Source: Vibrio tubiashii
GTDB lineage: Bacteria; Pseudomonadota; Gammaproteobacteria; Enterobacterales; Vibrionaceae
Direction: 5' to 3'
DNA length: 64,000 bases
Assembly (NCBI GenBank): GCA_000775715.1
Contig: JRWQ01000001.1
Location: forward strand, 434,001 to 498,000
Below the pieces are notes generated by a model, which worked only from the letters and a program-made list of their open reading frames with translations, made no database searches and had not been told where the DNA came from. Positions 43,783-52,952 of the stretch are shown piece by piece. A program made the translations under genes and the position numbers. Numbering within the stretch: position 1 is the stretch's first letter; each line of letters starts with the position of its first letter.

Positions 43783-44970
43783 ATGCCGACACACGTTTCA
43801 ACACCAGTATTCATTCAAGACTGTGGCTTTCACTCTGCAATGGGAGACGACACAGCTCAGATCCATCAATGTTTGAGCGGTCAGAAAGTTTCAAATATGG
43901 TGGTCGATGACCAAATCCTCAACACCGGCACTTCAACCGTTATTGGCCGTGTAGCAGAGGAGCTTCCTGAGATCCCTCAGCACTTGAATCGTTTTAACAG
44001 CCGTAACAATCAACTCGCACTTTCTGCGGCGTTACAGATAGAGGCGTCAGTACGTAAAGCGATAACTGAATTTGGCGCTAACCGCGTTGCGGTAATTATC
44101 GGTACCAGTACTTCAGGTATTGCCGATGGTGAGCTCGCCTACACAGAAAAGCTCAATCAAGGTGACTTCCCTCAATCGTTCCACTACCGTAAGCAAGAAC
44201 TTGGTAACCCAAGTGACTTTATTGCCGCCTATTTCGGTTTAACTGGGCCTTGCTACTCCATCTCTACGGCTTGCTCTTCCAGTGGCCGTGTATTTATTAC
44301 TGCACAGCGACTTCTACGTAGTGGGATGGCTGACGCAGTGATCGTCGGCGGTGTCGACACTATTTGTCGTCTCACCCTAAATGGCTTTAACGGATTGGAA
44401 GCGCTATCGAATACGCTTTGTCAGCCTTTTAGTGAATCACGCGAAGGTATTAATATTGGTGAATCTGCCGCGTTAATGCTACTAAGCAAAAGCCCTACAG
44501 ATATCGCTCTACTTGGCGCAGGTGATAGCTCTGATGCTCACCATATTTCTGCGCCACAGCCTGAGGGTAACGGTGCAGAGCAAGCGATGCAAAAGGCGCT
44601 TGATGATGCTGGGCTGACTAGCGAAGATATTGGCTATGTCAACGCCCATGGAACAGCGACCCCGCTCAACGACAGCATGGAAAGCAAGGCCATTTATCGC
44701 CTATTCCAAGACCAAGTTCCAGTCAGCTCAACCAAGCCACTGACAGGCCATACTCTGGGTGCTGCGAGCGCAACCGAAGCAGCAATCGCTTGGCACATAT
44801 TAAAATACGATTTACCACTACCTACTCAAGGCTGCCAAAACAAAGCGCAAGACATCGAAGTGTCACTCGTGGAAACAACAACGAAGTTGCACGGCAAAGC
44901 CATTTTAAGCAACTCTTTTGCCTTCGGTGGTAACAACATTAGTCTAATTTTTGGTTTTCCCCATGACTAA
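43783..44970 (+). CDS. apeO: Beta-ketoacyl-ACP synthase ApeO
   Basis: The 395-aa condensing enzyme has active-site Cys in STACSSSG (residue ~163) and the two catalytic His in NAHGTATPLND and LTGHTLGAA. It should elongate the polyene with the ApeC chain-length factor as a heterodimer. It is a normal full-length KS. The stop overlaps apeP. Confidence 0.88.
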   Translation: MPTHVSTPVFIQDCGFHSAMGDDTAQIHQCLSGQKVSNMVVDDQILNTGTSTVIGRVAEELPEIPQHLNRFNSRNNQLALSAALQIEASVRKAITEFGANRVAVIIGTSTSGIADGELAYTEKLNQGDFPQSFHYRKQELGNPSDFIAAYFGLTGPCYSISTACSSSGRVFITAQRLLRSGMADAVIVGGVDTICRLTLNGFNGLEALSNTLCQPFSESREGINIGESAALMLLSKSPTDIALLGAGDSSDAHHISAPQPEGNGAEQAMQKALDDAGLTSEDIGYVNAHGTATPLNDSMESKAIYRLFQDQVPVSSTKPLTGHTLGAASATEAAIAWHILKYDLPLPTQGCQNKAQDIEVSLVETTTKLHGKAILSNSFAFGGNNISLIFGFPHD

Positions 44971-45427
44971 CTACCCTTTAATTGGGCAGCTATTGCCCCA
45001 TGATGAGCCCATGATACTTATCGATCGTGCGCTAGACATTCAGAAAAACGCTATTCACTGTCAGGTTGACATCGGTGACAAAAATCCATTTTTTAATCCG
45101 GAGTCTCAAACCATTCCTGCTTACGTCGGGATCGAGTTTATGGCTCAATCTGTTGCGGCTTGGTCTGGCTATCATGCTATGCAAAACGGTCAACAACCTC
45201 CGATTGGCTTTTTGCTCGGTAGCCGACGATACACATCTCACTGTGATACCTTTGAACAAGGCCAGATTCTGGATGTCTATGCCGATAAACTGATGGAAGA
45301 CAGCGGTATGGCGGTATTTAGCGCCCGCATCGAGTTAGACCAACAGACCATTGCAACTTGCCAGTTAAATGTTTACGTACCATCAGAAAAAAAATTACAA
45401 GAAATGAAAATCAGGAGTCAACAATGA
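44963..45427 (+). CDS. apeP: 3-hydroxyacyl-ACP dehydratase ApeP (hotdog)
   Basis: The 154-aa hotdog-fold protein starts MTNYPLIGQLLPHDEPMILID, with the PHDEPM catalytic-site histidine, and contains GIEFMAQSVAAWSG. It partners ApeI in dehydrating the polyene intermediate. ATG 44963 was preferred to an upstream TTG; it overlaps apeO by 8 nt and apeQ by 4 nt. Confidence 0.82.
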   Translation: MTNYPLIGQLLPHDEPMILIDRALDIQKNAIHCQVDIGDKNPFFNPESQTIPAYVGIEFMAQSVAAWSGYHAMQNGQQPPIGFLLGSRRYTSHCDTFEQGQILDVYADKLMEDSGMAVFSARIELDQQTIATCQLNVYVPSEKKLQEMKIRSQQ

Positions 45428-46149
45428 CCCGACAAGTGCTAGTAACAGGCGCAAGCAAAGGCATAGGTAAAGCTATTGCCACACAATTAGCGCAAGATGG
45501 CTTTTCCATCGTCGTCCACTACATGGGCGATCAAAAAGGCGCACAAGAAACACTCGATACGATTGAAGCTAACGGTGGAAATGGCCGCCTGATTCAATTT
45601 GACATCAGCAACCGCGAAGAGTGCCGCACTAAATTAGAAGCGGATATCGCTGAGCACGGCGCATACTACGGCGTGGTCAATAATGCAGGTATCACTCGCG
45701 ATACTGCTTTTCCTGCGATGACGGAAGAAGAATGGGATGGCGTGATTCACACCAATTTAGACAGCTTCTACAACGTCCTTCACCCTTGTGTGATGCCCAT
45801 GGTGCAAAAACGCAAAGGTGGCCGTATCGTCACTCTCGCATCTGTCTCTGGCTTAATGGGTAACCGTGGCCAAACCAACTACAGTGCAGCGAAAGCCGGT
45901 GTCATCGGCGCGACTAAGTCACTCGCTTTAGAACTAGCCAAGCGCAAGATCACTGTAAACTGTGTCGCTCCTGGCTTGATTGATACAGGCATGGTCGATG
46001 AACATGTTAAAGAACATGCAATGCCACAGATTCCTCTGCGTCGCATGGGAGAGCCTGAAGAAGTAGCAGGCTTAGTGAGTTACCTAATGTCTGATATTGC
46101 AGGCTACGTAACGCGCCAAGTTATTTCAGTAAATGGAGGTTTGGTATGA
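45424..46149 (+). CDS. apeQ: 3-oxoacyl-ACP reductase ApeQ (FabG-like SDR)
   Basis: The 241-aa short-chain dehydrogenase uses NADPH to reduce 3-oxoacyl-ACP. It has the nucleotide motif TGASKGIG, the NNAG motif and the catalytic Ser-Tyr-Lys (SVSGLMG..., YSAAK). ATG 45424 follows CAGGAG by 6 nt and overlaps the apeP stop. The longer ORF start lies inside apeP and is rejected. Confidence 0.9.
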   Translation: MTRQVLVTGASKGIGKAIATQLAQDGFSIVVHYMGDQKGAQETLDTIEANGGNGRLIQFDISNREECRTKLEADIAEHGAYYGVVNNAGITRDTAFPAMTEEEWDGVIHTNLDSFYNVLHPCVMPMVQKRKGGRIVTLASVSGLMGNRGQTNYSAAKAGVIGATKSLALELAKRKITVNCVAPGLIDTGMVDEHVKEHAMPQIPLRRMGEPEEVAGLVSYLMSDIAGYVTRQVISVNGGLV

Positions 46150-47369
46150 GTCGCCGTGTAGTCGTTACTGGCATGTCTGGCGTTACCGCTTTCGGCAACG
46201 ATTGGGAAGCGATAGAGCCACGACTGAGAGCCTGTGAAAACGCCACCCAATATATGACTTCGTACGAACAATACGATGGTTTAAACACTAAACTCGCTGC
46301 CCCAGTTGATAACTTCGAACTACCGAAGCATTACAAGCGTAAACAAGTGCGCGGTATGGGCCGAGTGTCTCGCTTGGCAACCGTTGCGACCGAGAATGCG
46401 CTTGAAAAAGCAGGGCTACTTGGTGCAGAGGTGCTGACTAACGGTCAAACAGGTATCGCTTACGGTTCATCGACGGGCAGTACTGATGCCGTTGGCGCAT
46501 TTGGTGTGATGCTCAACGAGAAGTCAACCCGAGCCATTACTGCCACTACATACGTACAGATGATGCCACACACAGCGGCAGTCAACGTTGGCCTATTCTT
46601 CGGACTTAAAGGTAGAGTAATCCCAACCAGCAGTGCATGTACTTCAGGAAGCCAAGCCATTGGTTATGCCTATGAAGCAATCAAGCATGGCTATCAAACC
46701 GTAATGGTAGCAGGTGGCGGCGAAGAGTTGTGCCCAACAGAGTCAGCAGTGTTCGATACTCTGTTTGCGACTAGCTTGAAAAACGACGCCCCTAAGAGCA
46801 CTCCACGTCCATACGACACTCACCGCGATGGCTTAGTCATTGGTGAAGGTGCCGGTACACTCATTCTTGAAGAGTACGAACATGCCAAAGCTCGCGGCGC
46901 TAAAATCTACGCCGAGATCATTGGCTTTGCCAGTAACTGCGACGCGGCTCATGTAACGCAGCCACAGATGGAAACCATGCAAATATGCATGGAGATGGCG
47001 ATGCAAGATGCAGGCGTAGAACCCGAGCAGATAGGCTATGTATCGGCACATGGCACTGCTACTGACAGAGGCGACATTGCGGAGAGTAACGCAACGGCCA
47101 ACGCACTCGGCAAGGTGCCAATTAGCTCACTTAAGAGCTACTTTGGCCATACACTAGGTGCTTGTGGGGCAGTTGAAGCTTGGCTAAGCCTAGAAATGAT
47201 GCATACAGGTTGGTTTAGCCCAACGTTAAACCTAGACTCACTGGATGAACAGTGTGGCAACCTGGACTACATAACAGGCAACGGCCGCGAACTTGATGTT
47301 GAATATTTAATGAGCAATAACTTTGCTTTTGGTGGCATTAACACCTCAATCATCTTCAAGAAGATCTAG
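46146..47369 (+). CDS. apeR: Beta-ketoacyl-ACP synthase ApeR
   Basis: The 407-aa condensing enzyme has active-site Cys in SSACTSGS and catalytic His in SAHGTATDRGD and YFGHTLGA. It is the second full KS of the cluster and probably acts as a homodimer at initiation or another elongation step. The ATG overlaps the apeQ stop. The operon ends with a strong terminator 18 nt later. Confidence 0.9.
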   Translation: MSRRVVVTGMSGVTAFGNDWEAIEPRLRACENATQYMTSYEQYDGLNTKLAAPVDNFELPKHYKRKQVRGMGRVSRLATVATENALEKAGLLGAEVLTNGQTGIAYGSSTGSTDAVGAFGVMLNEKSTRAITATTYVQMMPHTAAVNVGLFFGLKGRVIPTSSACTSGSQAIGYAYEAIKHGYQTVMVAGGGEELCPTESAVFDTLFATSLKNDAPKSTPRPYDTHRDGLVIGEGAGTLILEEYEHAKARGAKIYAEIIGFASNCDAAHVTQPQMETMQICMEMAMQDAGVEPEQIGYVSAHGTATDRGDIAESNATANALGKVPISSLKSYFGHTLGACGAVEAWLSLEMMHTGWFSPTLNLDSLDEQCGNLDYITGNGRELDVEYLMSNNFAFGGINTSIIFKKI

Positions 47370-47387
47370 TCACCTTTCCAAACTATC

Positions 47388-47420
47388 AAAAGCCAAGCAT
47401 TGTTGACATGCTTGGCTTTT
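47388..47420 (+). terminator. Terminator of the APE operon
   Basis: A 13-bp perfect stem (AAAAGCCAAGCAT and complement) with a 7-nt loop (47401-47407) ends in four T. Confidence 0.85.
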
Positions 47421-47762
47421 GAATCTTGTATAACTGTCAGCGACCCTGAGCTACGACAAATAAAAAAGTGTCATTAGTCACACTATCCCGCAACAACTTG
47501 GGCTTATGTACATTTTTTACGCCAAAAAATGTGGAATACCTCCAACCTTTACGATAAACCTTTACAATACTCGCAGTTCAGGTAATATCTACGTGCTCTG
47601 CAATTCAGAGTTATTAGTGAAACAGCAAGTCGAAAGTAAATTCTTAGTGAACCGCGTTACCGTTGTTAACCTTAGTGTTTCCCTTAGCTTCATCGTTACA
47701 TTAAATAGTTCAAATTTTCAGCGCAAAAAGAAGATTAATTTAACTTAATAAAGGAAGACATC
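47421..47762 (+). promoter_or_regulatory. Leader region of the cold-shock gene
   Basis: No convincing gene is present in these 342 bp. The position directly before a cold-shock protein suggests a long 5' untranslated leader, known in cspA-type genes to act as a temperature-sensitive RNA element. I could not fold it or identify a cold box. The last part contains AAAGGAAG as Shine-Dalgarno. Confidence 0.45.
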
Positions 47763-47975
47763 ATGTCTAACAAAACTACTGGTACAGTAAAATGGTTTAA
47801 CGAAGAGAAAGGCTTCGGTTTCATCACTCCAGAAAACGGCGGTGCTGACGTATTCGTTCACTTCCGTGCAATCGCTTCTGAAGGTTTCAAAACTCTAAAA
47901 GAAGGCCAACAGGTTTCTTTTGAAGTTGAACAAGGCCAAAAAGGCCCACAAGCTGCTAACGTAGTACCAGCTTAA
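47763..47975 (+). CDS. cspA: Cold-shock protein, CspA family
   Basis: The 70-aa protein is a complete cold-shock domain. RNA-binding motifs RNP1 (KGFGFI) and RNP2 (VFVHF) are present. It acts as an RNA chaperone. AAAGGAAG lies before the ATG. Strictly, the paralogue (cspA, cspE or similar) cannot be settled from sequence; cold induction is suggested only by the long upstream leader. Confidence 0.92.
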   Translation: MSNKTTGTVKWFNEEKGFGFITPENGGADVFVHFRAIASEGFKTLKEGQQVSFEVEQGQKGPQAANVVPA

Positions 47976-48012
47976 TTTTAGATTGACCTAAGCGTCAATT
48001 ATCTAAGATTTC

Positions 48013-48039
48013 AAAAACCAGCCCATGTGGCTGGTTTTT
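48013..48039 (+). terminator. Terminator of the cold-shock gene
   Basis: An 11-bp perfect stem (AAAAACCAGCC and complement) with a 5-nt loop is followed by further T residues. Confidence 0.88.
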
Positions 48040-48054
48040 TTATACTTGAAACAT

Positions 48055-48080
48055 AAAAAAGCCTCACCGAAGCAAGACTT
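48055..48080 (-). terminator. Terminator of the yaiL-like gene
   Basis: On the minus strand, AAGTCTTGC and GTGAGGCTT pair (with G-U wobbles) around a TTCG tetraloop and are followed by six T. It lies 27 bp after the yaiL-like stop. Confidence 0.75.
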
Positions 48081-48106
48081 TGTTTCATTGTATTTTTAAC
48101 CAATGA

Positions 48107-48628
48107 CTACCACATCAAATCATCAGGTACGACGAAATCTGCGTATGGGTCGTCTTCTGCTGGAACATCTTCCGCTGGTGCGTTTTGCTCGATGATCACG
48201 CTCTCATCACGCATCGCAATCTTCTTCGCAACACTGCTTGGAATCACCACGTAAGTTTCATCTGTGCGAGCAATCGATAGAATACCTTTTGCAAGCTGGT
48301 CGCGGATAAGCTGCTCTACATAGATAGCTTTAACCAGAGTACCGTCGGTGAAGTTGTACTTAATTTCACCCTCTTTCTGATCGATCTTGTTCATCTCAAT
48401 CAATTGCTTGATTTGCGCTTTGATCTCTTTTGATAAACGCTGCTCTTTTTGCTCTTCGCTCAGCGCCTTGTCGCGCTCTTGCTGCTGACGTTTGTTCTCT
48501 TCTACTGCAGCTTTTACTTCACGTGCTTGCACACGAGATTTCTTCGAGCCCTTCTTGGCTTTTTTTAGCTTCTTCTCATTCACTAAGCCAGCTTTAAGCA
48601 TCTGCTCTTGAAGTGTTAATTTTGCCAT
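48107..48628 (-). CDS. yaiL: DUF2058 family protein (YaiL-like)
   Basis: The 173-aa protein has a lysine-rich N-terminal part (KKLKKAKKGSKKSRVQ), a long charged, probably coiled-coil middle and a C-terminal domain with KYNFTDGTLVKAIYV. This matches DUF2058 (YaiL), reported to be nucleoid- or RNA-associated without a defined function. It is cytoplasmic and monocistronic with its own terminator. Confidence 0.85.
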   Translation of the reverse strand: MAKLTLQEQMLKAGLVNEKKLKKAKKGSKKSRVQAREVKAAVEENKRQQQERDKALSEEQKEQRLSKEIKAQIKQLIEMNKIDQKEGEIKYNFTDGTLVKAIYVEQLIRDQLAKGILSIARTDETYVVIPSSVAKKIAMRDESVIIEQNAPAEDVPAEDDPYADFVVPDDLMW

Positions 48629-48859
48629 GGTTCTTCCAAAGTCATCGATTTGCGACCATTTTAGCGGCTCAAACCAATCAAAGAAAGGCTTGCTCGCACA
48701 TTAAATTGTCATCATTTCTGAATAGAAAATCACCTGTACTTCGCACCCTATATTTCAATCGTGACGACAAAATCGTTTTGTTAGACTCAAACGGTTTTTT
48801 ATCCGTTAATGCGCTCGACGCGGAAGCTTAGAGAAGTCCAATTCAGTCCCGTGTCAGGT

Positions 48860-48882
48860 ATGGTTCACGCTCTGTGAGCCAT
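48860..48882 (+). promoter_or_regulatory. Leader hairpin upstream of speA
   Basis: A 9-bp stem (ATGGTTCAC/GTGAGCCAT, one G-U pair) with a 5-nt loop ends 20 nt before the speA start and is followed by a T/C-rich tract. It could be an attenuator or mRNA structure. The rest of 48629-48902 holds no gene I can support. Confidence 0.35.
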
Positions 48883-48902
48883 GAATTTTCCTCCCTACCT
48901 TT

Positions 48903-50825
48903 GTGAGATATGTAGTGGAAAACAACTCTAAACTTGATCGTGTTCGCGCTGATTACAATGTTCATTACTGGAGCCAAGGCTTCTACGGTATCGATAATCA
49001 AGGTGAAGTGTATGTGTCACCACGTAGTGATAATAGCCATCAGGTCCCATTGAGCCAAATCGTCTCTAAGCTAGAACAGAAACAACTGAATTTGCCTGTA
49101 CTGGTTCGCTTCCCACAGATCCTGCACCAACGCGTGCACGGGATTTGTAACGCATTTAACCAGGCGATTGAAGAATACCAATACGACAACAACTACCTAC
49201 TGGTGTACCCAATTAAGGTTAACCAACAAAAAGAGGTGGTTGATGAGATCCTAGAGAGCCAAGCTCAGCTAGAAACCAAACAACTTGGCCTTGAAGCAGG
49301 TAGTAAACCTGAGCTATTAGCAGTGTTAGCGTTGGCACAAAAAGCGAGCTCGGTGATTGTATGCAACGGTTACAAAGACCGCGAGTACGTACGTTTAGCC
49401 CTAATTGGTGAAAAGCTTGGCCATAAAGTTTTTATCGTTTTAGAAAAGCTATCTGAGCTAGATCTAGTGCTAAAAGAAGCCAAGAGCTTGGGCGTTAAGC
49501 CTCGCTTAGGTATCCGCATTCGCTTAGCTTCTCAAGGAGCAGGTAAATGGCAATCGAGCGGCGGCGAAAAATCTAAGTTCGGCTTAGCAGCATCTCAGGT
49601 ATTAACCGTTATCGAGCGCCTAAAACAAGAGCAGCAACTGGATGCGATGCAGCTAGTGCACTTCCACTTAGGTTCGCAAATGGCCAACATCCGCGATATT
49701 CGCAATGGGGTGAACGAATCTGCACGCTTCTACTGTGAACTGCGTGGTATGGGTGCAGATATTAAGTACTTCGATATCGGTGGCGGTTTGGCGGTGGACT
49801 ATGACGGTACTCGTAGCCAATCTTCTAACTCGATGAACTACGGTTTAATTGAGTACGCACGTAACATCGTCAGTACTGTCGGTGATGTATGCCTGCAATA
49901 CGAGCAACCTGTACCTGTGATCATCTCTGAGTCGGGTCGCTCTTTAACCGCACATCACGCAGTATTGATCACCAATGTGATCGGTACAGAGGCCTACCAA
50001 CCAGAAAGCGTGCTGGCACCCAGTATCGAAGACCCAACTTTGCTACAAAACATGTGGCGTAACTGGGAAACTTTGCAAGACGGCAGCGATGCGCGTGCAT
50101 TGATTGAGATATACAACGATACCCACAGCGATTTGGCAGAGGTCCATTCTCAGTTTGCAACTGGGGTGCTGAATCTGCAACAACGCGCGTGGGCGGAGCA
50201 ACTTTCGCTACGAATTTGCTTCGAGCTAAGTCGTCAGATGAGCAACAAAAATCGTTTCCACCGTCCTATTTTGGATGAGTTGAACGAGCGATTAGCGGAT
50301 AAGTTTTTCGTCAACTTCTCGCTATTCCAGTCTCTGCCCGATGCTTGGGGAATTGATCAGGTCTTCCCTGTTCTACCACTGTCTGGGTTGGAAAACGTCG
50401 AAGATCACCGTGCTGTAATGCTCGATATTACTTGTGACTCTGACGGAGCTATTGAACAGTACGTGGAAGGCCAAGGTATTGAAACCACACTACCGGTTCC
50501 GGCTTGGGACAAAAATAAGCCATATCTGATGGGCTTTTTCCTTGTCGGCGCATACCAAGAAATTCTTGGTGATATGCACAACCTATTTGGCGACACACAC
50601 AGTGCAGTGGTCACTGTAAGCGAAGATGGCAAAGCGATTATTGAACGTATCGATGAGGGTGACAGCGTCGAAGATATGATGCGCTATGTACACATCGACG
50701 TAGATAAGATCCGCCAAAACTACCGCGAGCTTGTGGCAGATCGCGTTGACGCCTCTGAGCAATACACGGTACTAGAAGAATTAGAAGGTGGTCTATCAGG
50801 CTACACTTATTTAGAGGATTTCTAA
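48903..50825 (+). CDS. speA: Biosynthetic arginine decarboxylase
   Basis: The 640-aa PLP-dependent fold III enzyme converts arginine to agmatine, the first step of the arginine route to putrescine. Its length is near that of E. coli SpeA (658). Recognisable segments are [12 protein letters not shown] (with the PLP lysine), HFHLGSQ and [13 protein letters not shown]. The start is GTG 48903; GTG 48915, with GTGAG ahead of it, is a real alternative. speB follows immediately (TAA then ATG). Confidence 0.92.
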   Translation: MRYVVENNSKLDRVRADYNVHYWSQGFYGIDNQGEVYVSPRSDNSHQVPLSQIVSKLEQKQLNLPVLVRFPQILHQRVHGICNAFNQAIEEYQYDNNYLLVYPIKVNQQKEVVDEILESQAQLETKQLGLEAGSKPELLAVLALAQKASSVIVCNGYKDREYVRLALIGEKLGHKVFIVLEKLSELDLVLKEAKSLGVKPRLGIRIRLASQGAGKWQSSGGEKSKFGLAASQVLTVIERLKQEQQLDAMQLVHFHLGSQMANIRDIRNGVNESARFYCELRGMGADIKYFDIGGGLAVDYDGTRSQSSNSMNYGLIEYARNIVSTVGDVCLQYEQPVPVIISESGRSLTAHHAVLITNVIGTEAYQPESVLAPSIEDPTLLQNMWRNWETLQDGSDARALIEIYNDTHSDLAEVHSQFATGVLNLQQRAWAEQLSLRICFELSRQMSNKNRFHRPILDELNERLADKFFVNFSLFQSLPDAWGIDQVFPVLPLSGLENVEDHRAVMLDITCDSDGAIEQYVEGQGIETTLPVPAWDKNKPYLMGFFLVGAYQEILGDMHNLFGDTHSAVVTVSEDGKAIIERIDEGDSVEDMMRYVHIDVDKIRQNYRELVADRVDASEQYTVLEELEGGLSGYTYLEDF

Positions 50826-51752
50826 ATGAATGATTTGTTTACTAAAACTGATTATTCGCTCTATTCGAATTCAATGAGTTTTATGCGCAGGCCTTACCTG
50901 CGCAATCCTGTCTCAGCAGACGCCGATCTTGTGGTACTTGGCGTACCACTGGATATGGCGACATCAGGCAGACCCGGAGCTCGAATGGGCCCAGATGCCA
51001 TTCGTCGCGCATCGGTAAACTTAGCCTGGGAAGGAAACAAGTTCCCGTGGGACTTCAATGTTTTTGACCGAGCCAAAGTGATTGACGCAGGTGACTTAGT
51101 ATTTGACTGTGGCGACGCCGAAGATTTCACCTACCGCTTGGAAGCAGCAACCAGTGAAATCCTTAAAAGCGGTAAGACCATGCTGGCACTAGGTGGTGAC
51201 CATTTCATCACTCTGCCAATTCTGCGTGCGTATGCAAAACATCATGGCGAAATGGCACTGATCCACTTTGATGCCCATACGGACACTTATGACAACGGCA
51301 GCGCGTATGACCATGGCACCATGTTCTACCATGCACCGAACGAAGGTCTGATTTCGCCTAAACACTCAGTGCAGATCGGTATTCGCACCGATTACAACCA
51401 AAACAAGCATGGCTTTAACGTGATTAATGCCATGGAGGCGAATGACCTAAGTAGCGACGCCATCGTAGCGCGAGTTCGTGACATCATCGGTGACAAGCCC
51501 GTGTATGTGACATTCGATATCGACTGCTTAGACCCAGCTTTTGCACCAGGTACAGGCACGCCAGTTTGTGGCGGTTTGAACTCAGATAAGGTGCTGAAAA
51601 TCCTACGTGGGTTAGCGGGTGTAAACATCATTGGAATGGATGTGGTGGAGGTATCTCCACCATACGATCACAGTGACGTCACAGCACTAGCAGGAGCAAC
51701 CGTCGCTTTGGAGCTCATGTACGCCTGGGCATCAAACCTCGAAACCGAGTAA
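50826..51752 (+). CDS. speB: Agmatinase
   Basis: The 308-aa ureohydrolase splits agmatine into putrescine and urea with two manganese ions. Metal-binding motifs [16 protein letters not shown] and [13 protein letters not shown] are all intact. The ATG directly follows the speA stop, so the pair forms the arginine-to-putrescine pathway in one operon. Confidence 0.93.
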   Translation: MNDLFTKTDYSLYSNSMSFMRRPYLRNPVSADADLVVLGVPLDMATSGRPGARMGPDAIRRASVNLAWEGNKFPWDFNVFDRAKVIDAGDLVFDCGDAEDFTYRLEAATSEILKSGKTMLALGGDHFITLPILRAYAKHHGEMALIHFDAHTDTYDNGSAYDHGTMFYHAPNEGLISPKHSVQIGIRTDYNQNKHGFNVINAMEANDLSSDAIVARVRDIIGDKPVYVTFDIDCLDPAFAPGTGTPVCGGLNSDKVLKILRGLAGVNIIGMDVVEVSPPYDHSDVTALAGATVALELMYAWASNLETE

Positions 51753-51757
51753 ACCGC

Positions 51758-52780
51758 TTACCTAAAGCGCTGAGGCGTCATCCCCGTCCAGCGCTTAAAC
51801 CCTCGCCGAAAATTAGCCGCGTCGCTATATCCTAGACGAAACGCAATCTCTTCAATTGTGAGCTCAGTACGAAGCAAAAACTCTTTAGCAAGATCGCTGC
51901 GCACTTCCCCAACTAGCTGGTGATAGCTCGTGTGGTGCAGTGAGAGTTGTCTTCTTAAGGTGCGAGACGAGCAGCCATATTGCTCCGCCATCTCTTCAAT
52001 TGAAGGAAACGCCCCAACACTCTGATACAAAATGGCTTTTATTTGGTTGGTCAGCCGGTGGGGCGATTGCAGCAGCGACACAACCGACTCGCAAGATTGT
52101 AAGTAGTGGCTGAGCATATCCGCATTGTGAGTTTTTAGCGGCAACGAAAGAGTCTGCGCAGAAAAACAAAGCGATAGACTCTCGGCTTCAAACTCAGTTT
52201 CACAACCAAAGCGCTCTCGATAACTATCACTATAGCTAGGCTCGGAATAAGGAAGGCTCAGTGCAAGAGTTTCTAACTTCTGCCCAGTCAGTTCTTCAAA
52301 CAATGACGTAAGCGCGCTAAAAAAGTACTCACAACAAAAAGGCAACAGATCGCCAATATCGAGTACATTATCCAAAACAATCGAAGCATTTTGATGATCT
52401 TTGACTACTTTTACTGAAAAGACAGGACCATTAAAATTCAGGTACTTAAAGCCCGTTTTGATCGCCTCTTCAACGCTTCGACTACTTAAAATTGCATAAC
52501 CTAGTACGCCAAAATGACTGAGTGTGGCTCTCTCGCCAACCAACAGACCTAGACCCAAGTTTGGCAACTTTTGATTCAAATGGCGAAACAGCATCAACTT
52601 GTCCGCATAAGTGATTTGCGCTTGTTCATCTTGCCAGTCAATGGCTTCTAACCCTATATCCAGCAACAACTGCTTCGGGCTAATACCAAAGCTTTCTAAA
52701 GCGTCAAGCAGCAAAGCGAGGTCCATCACCCCTAACTGGTGACGATGATCGGTTGGTCGATATTCAGCAACAAGTTCCAT
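51758..52780 (-). CDS. AraC family regulator with arabinose-binding-like domain
   Basis: The 340-aa protein has an N-terminal effector domain of the type annotated Arabinose-binding in AraC regulators (residues ~20-205) and a C-terminal double helix-turn-helix (MAEQYGCSSRTLRRQL; IAFRLGYSDAANFRRGF). It is convergent with speB, 5 nt apart, and divergent from the DUF2804 gene, which is the likelier target together with the hydroxylase-family gene. The effector is unknown; relatives respond to amino acids or fatty acids. Confidence 0.85.
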   Translation of the reverse strand: MELVAEYRPTDHRHQLGVMDLALLLDALESFGISPKQLLLDIGLEAIDWQDEQAQITYADKLMLFRHLNQKLPNLGLGLLVGERATLSHFGVLGYAILSSRSVEEAIKTGFKYLNFNGPVFSVKVVKDHQNASIVLDNVLDIGDLLPFCCEYFFSALTSLFEELTGQKLETLALSLPYSEPSYSDSYRERFGCETEFEAESLSLCFSAQTLSLPLKTHNADMLSHYLQSCESVVSLLQSPHRLTNQIKAILYQSVGAFPSIEEMAEQYGCSSRTLRRQLSLHHTSYHQLVGEVRSDLAKEFLLRTELTIEEIAFRLGYSDAANFRRGFKRWTGMTPQRFR

Positions 52781-52952
52781 TAACTTGGCTCCATTGCCCT
52801 TTTATTTTGAGTCAAAAACGTAAGACTTAGCATACGGACATTCACCAATCATTTTCGTGATCAAAAATGAGTTAATGACCGATAATGACCTGACATTCAT
52901 CTTTCATCTGACGCAAACTGGCCTAAGTGTTAATAGCTTGTAAATTGAAATT

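Noticed and set aside
47506..47748. 80-codon ORF between the APE cluster and cspA
   Set aside because: It lies in the presumed cspA leader, has no ribosome-binding site and an unnatural composition.
48613..48831. 72-codon ORF between yaiL and speA
   Set aside because: It overlaps the yaiL start region, lacks a ribosome site and has no protein-like pattern.
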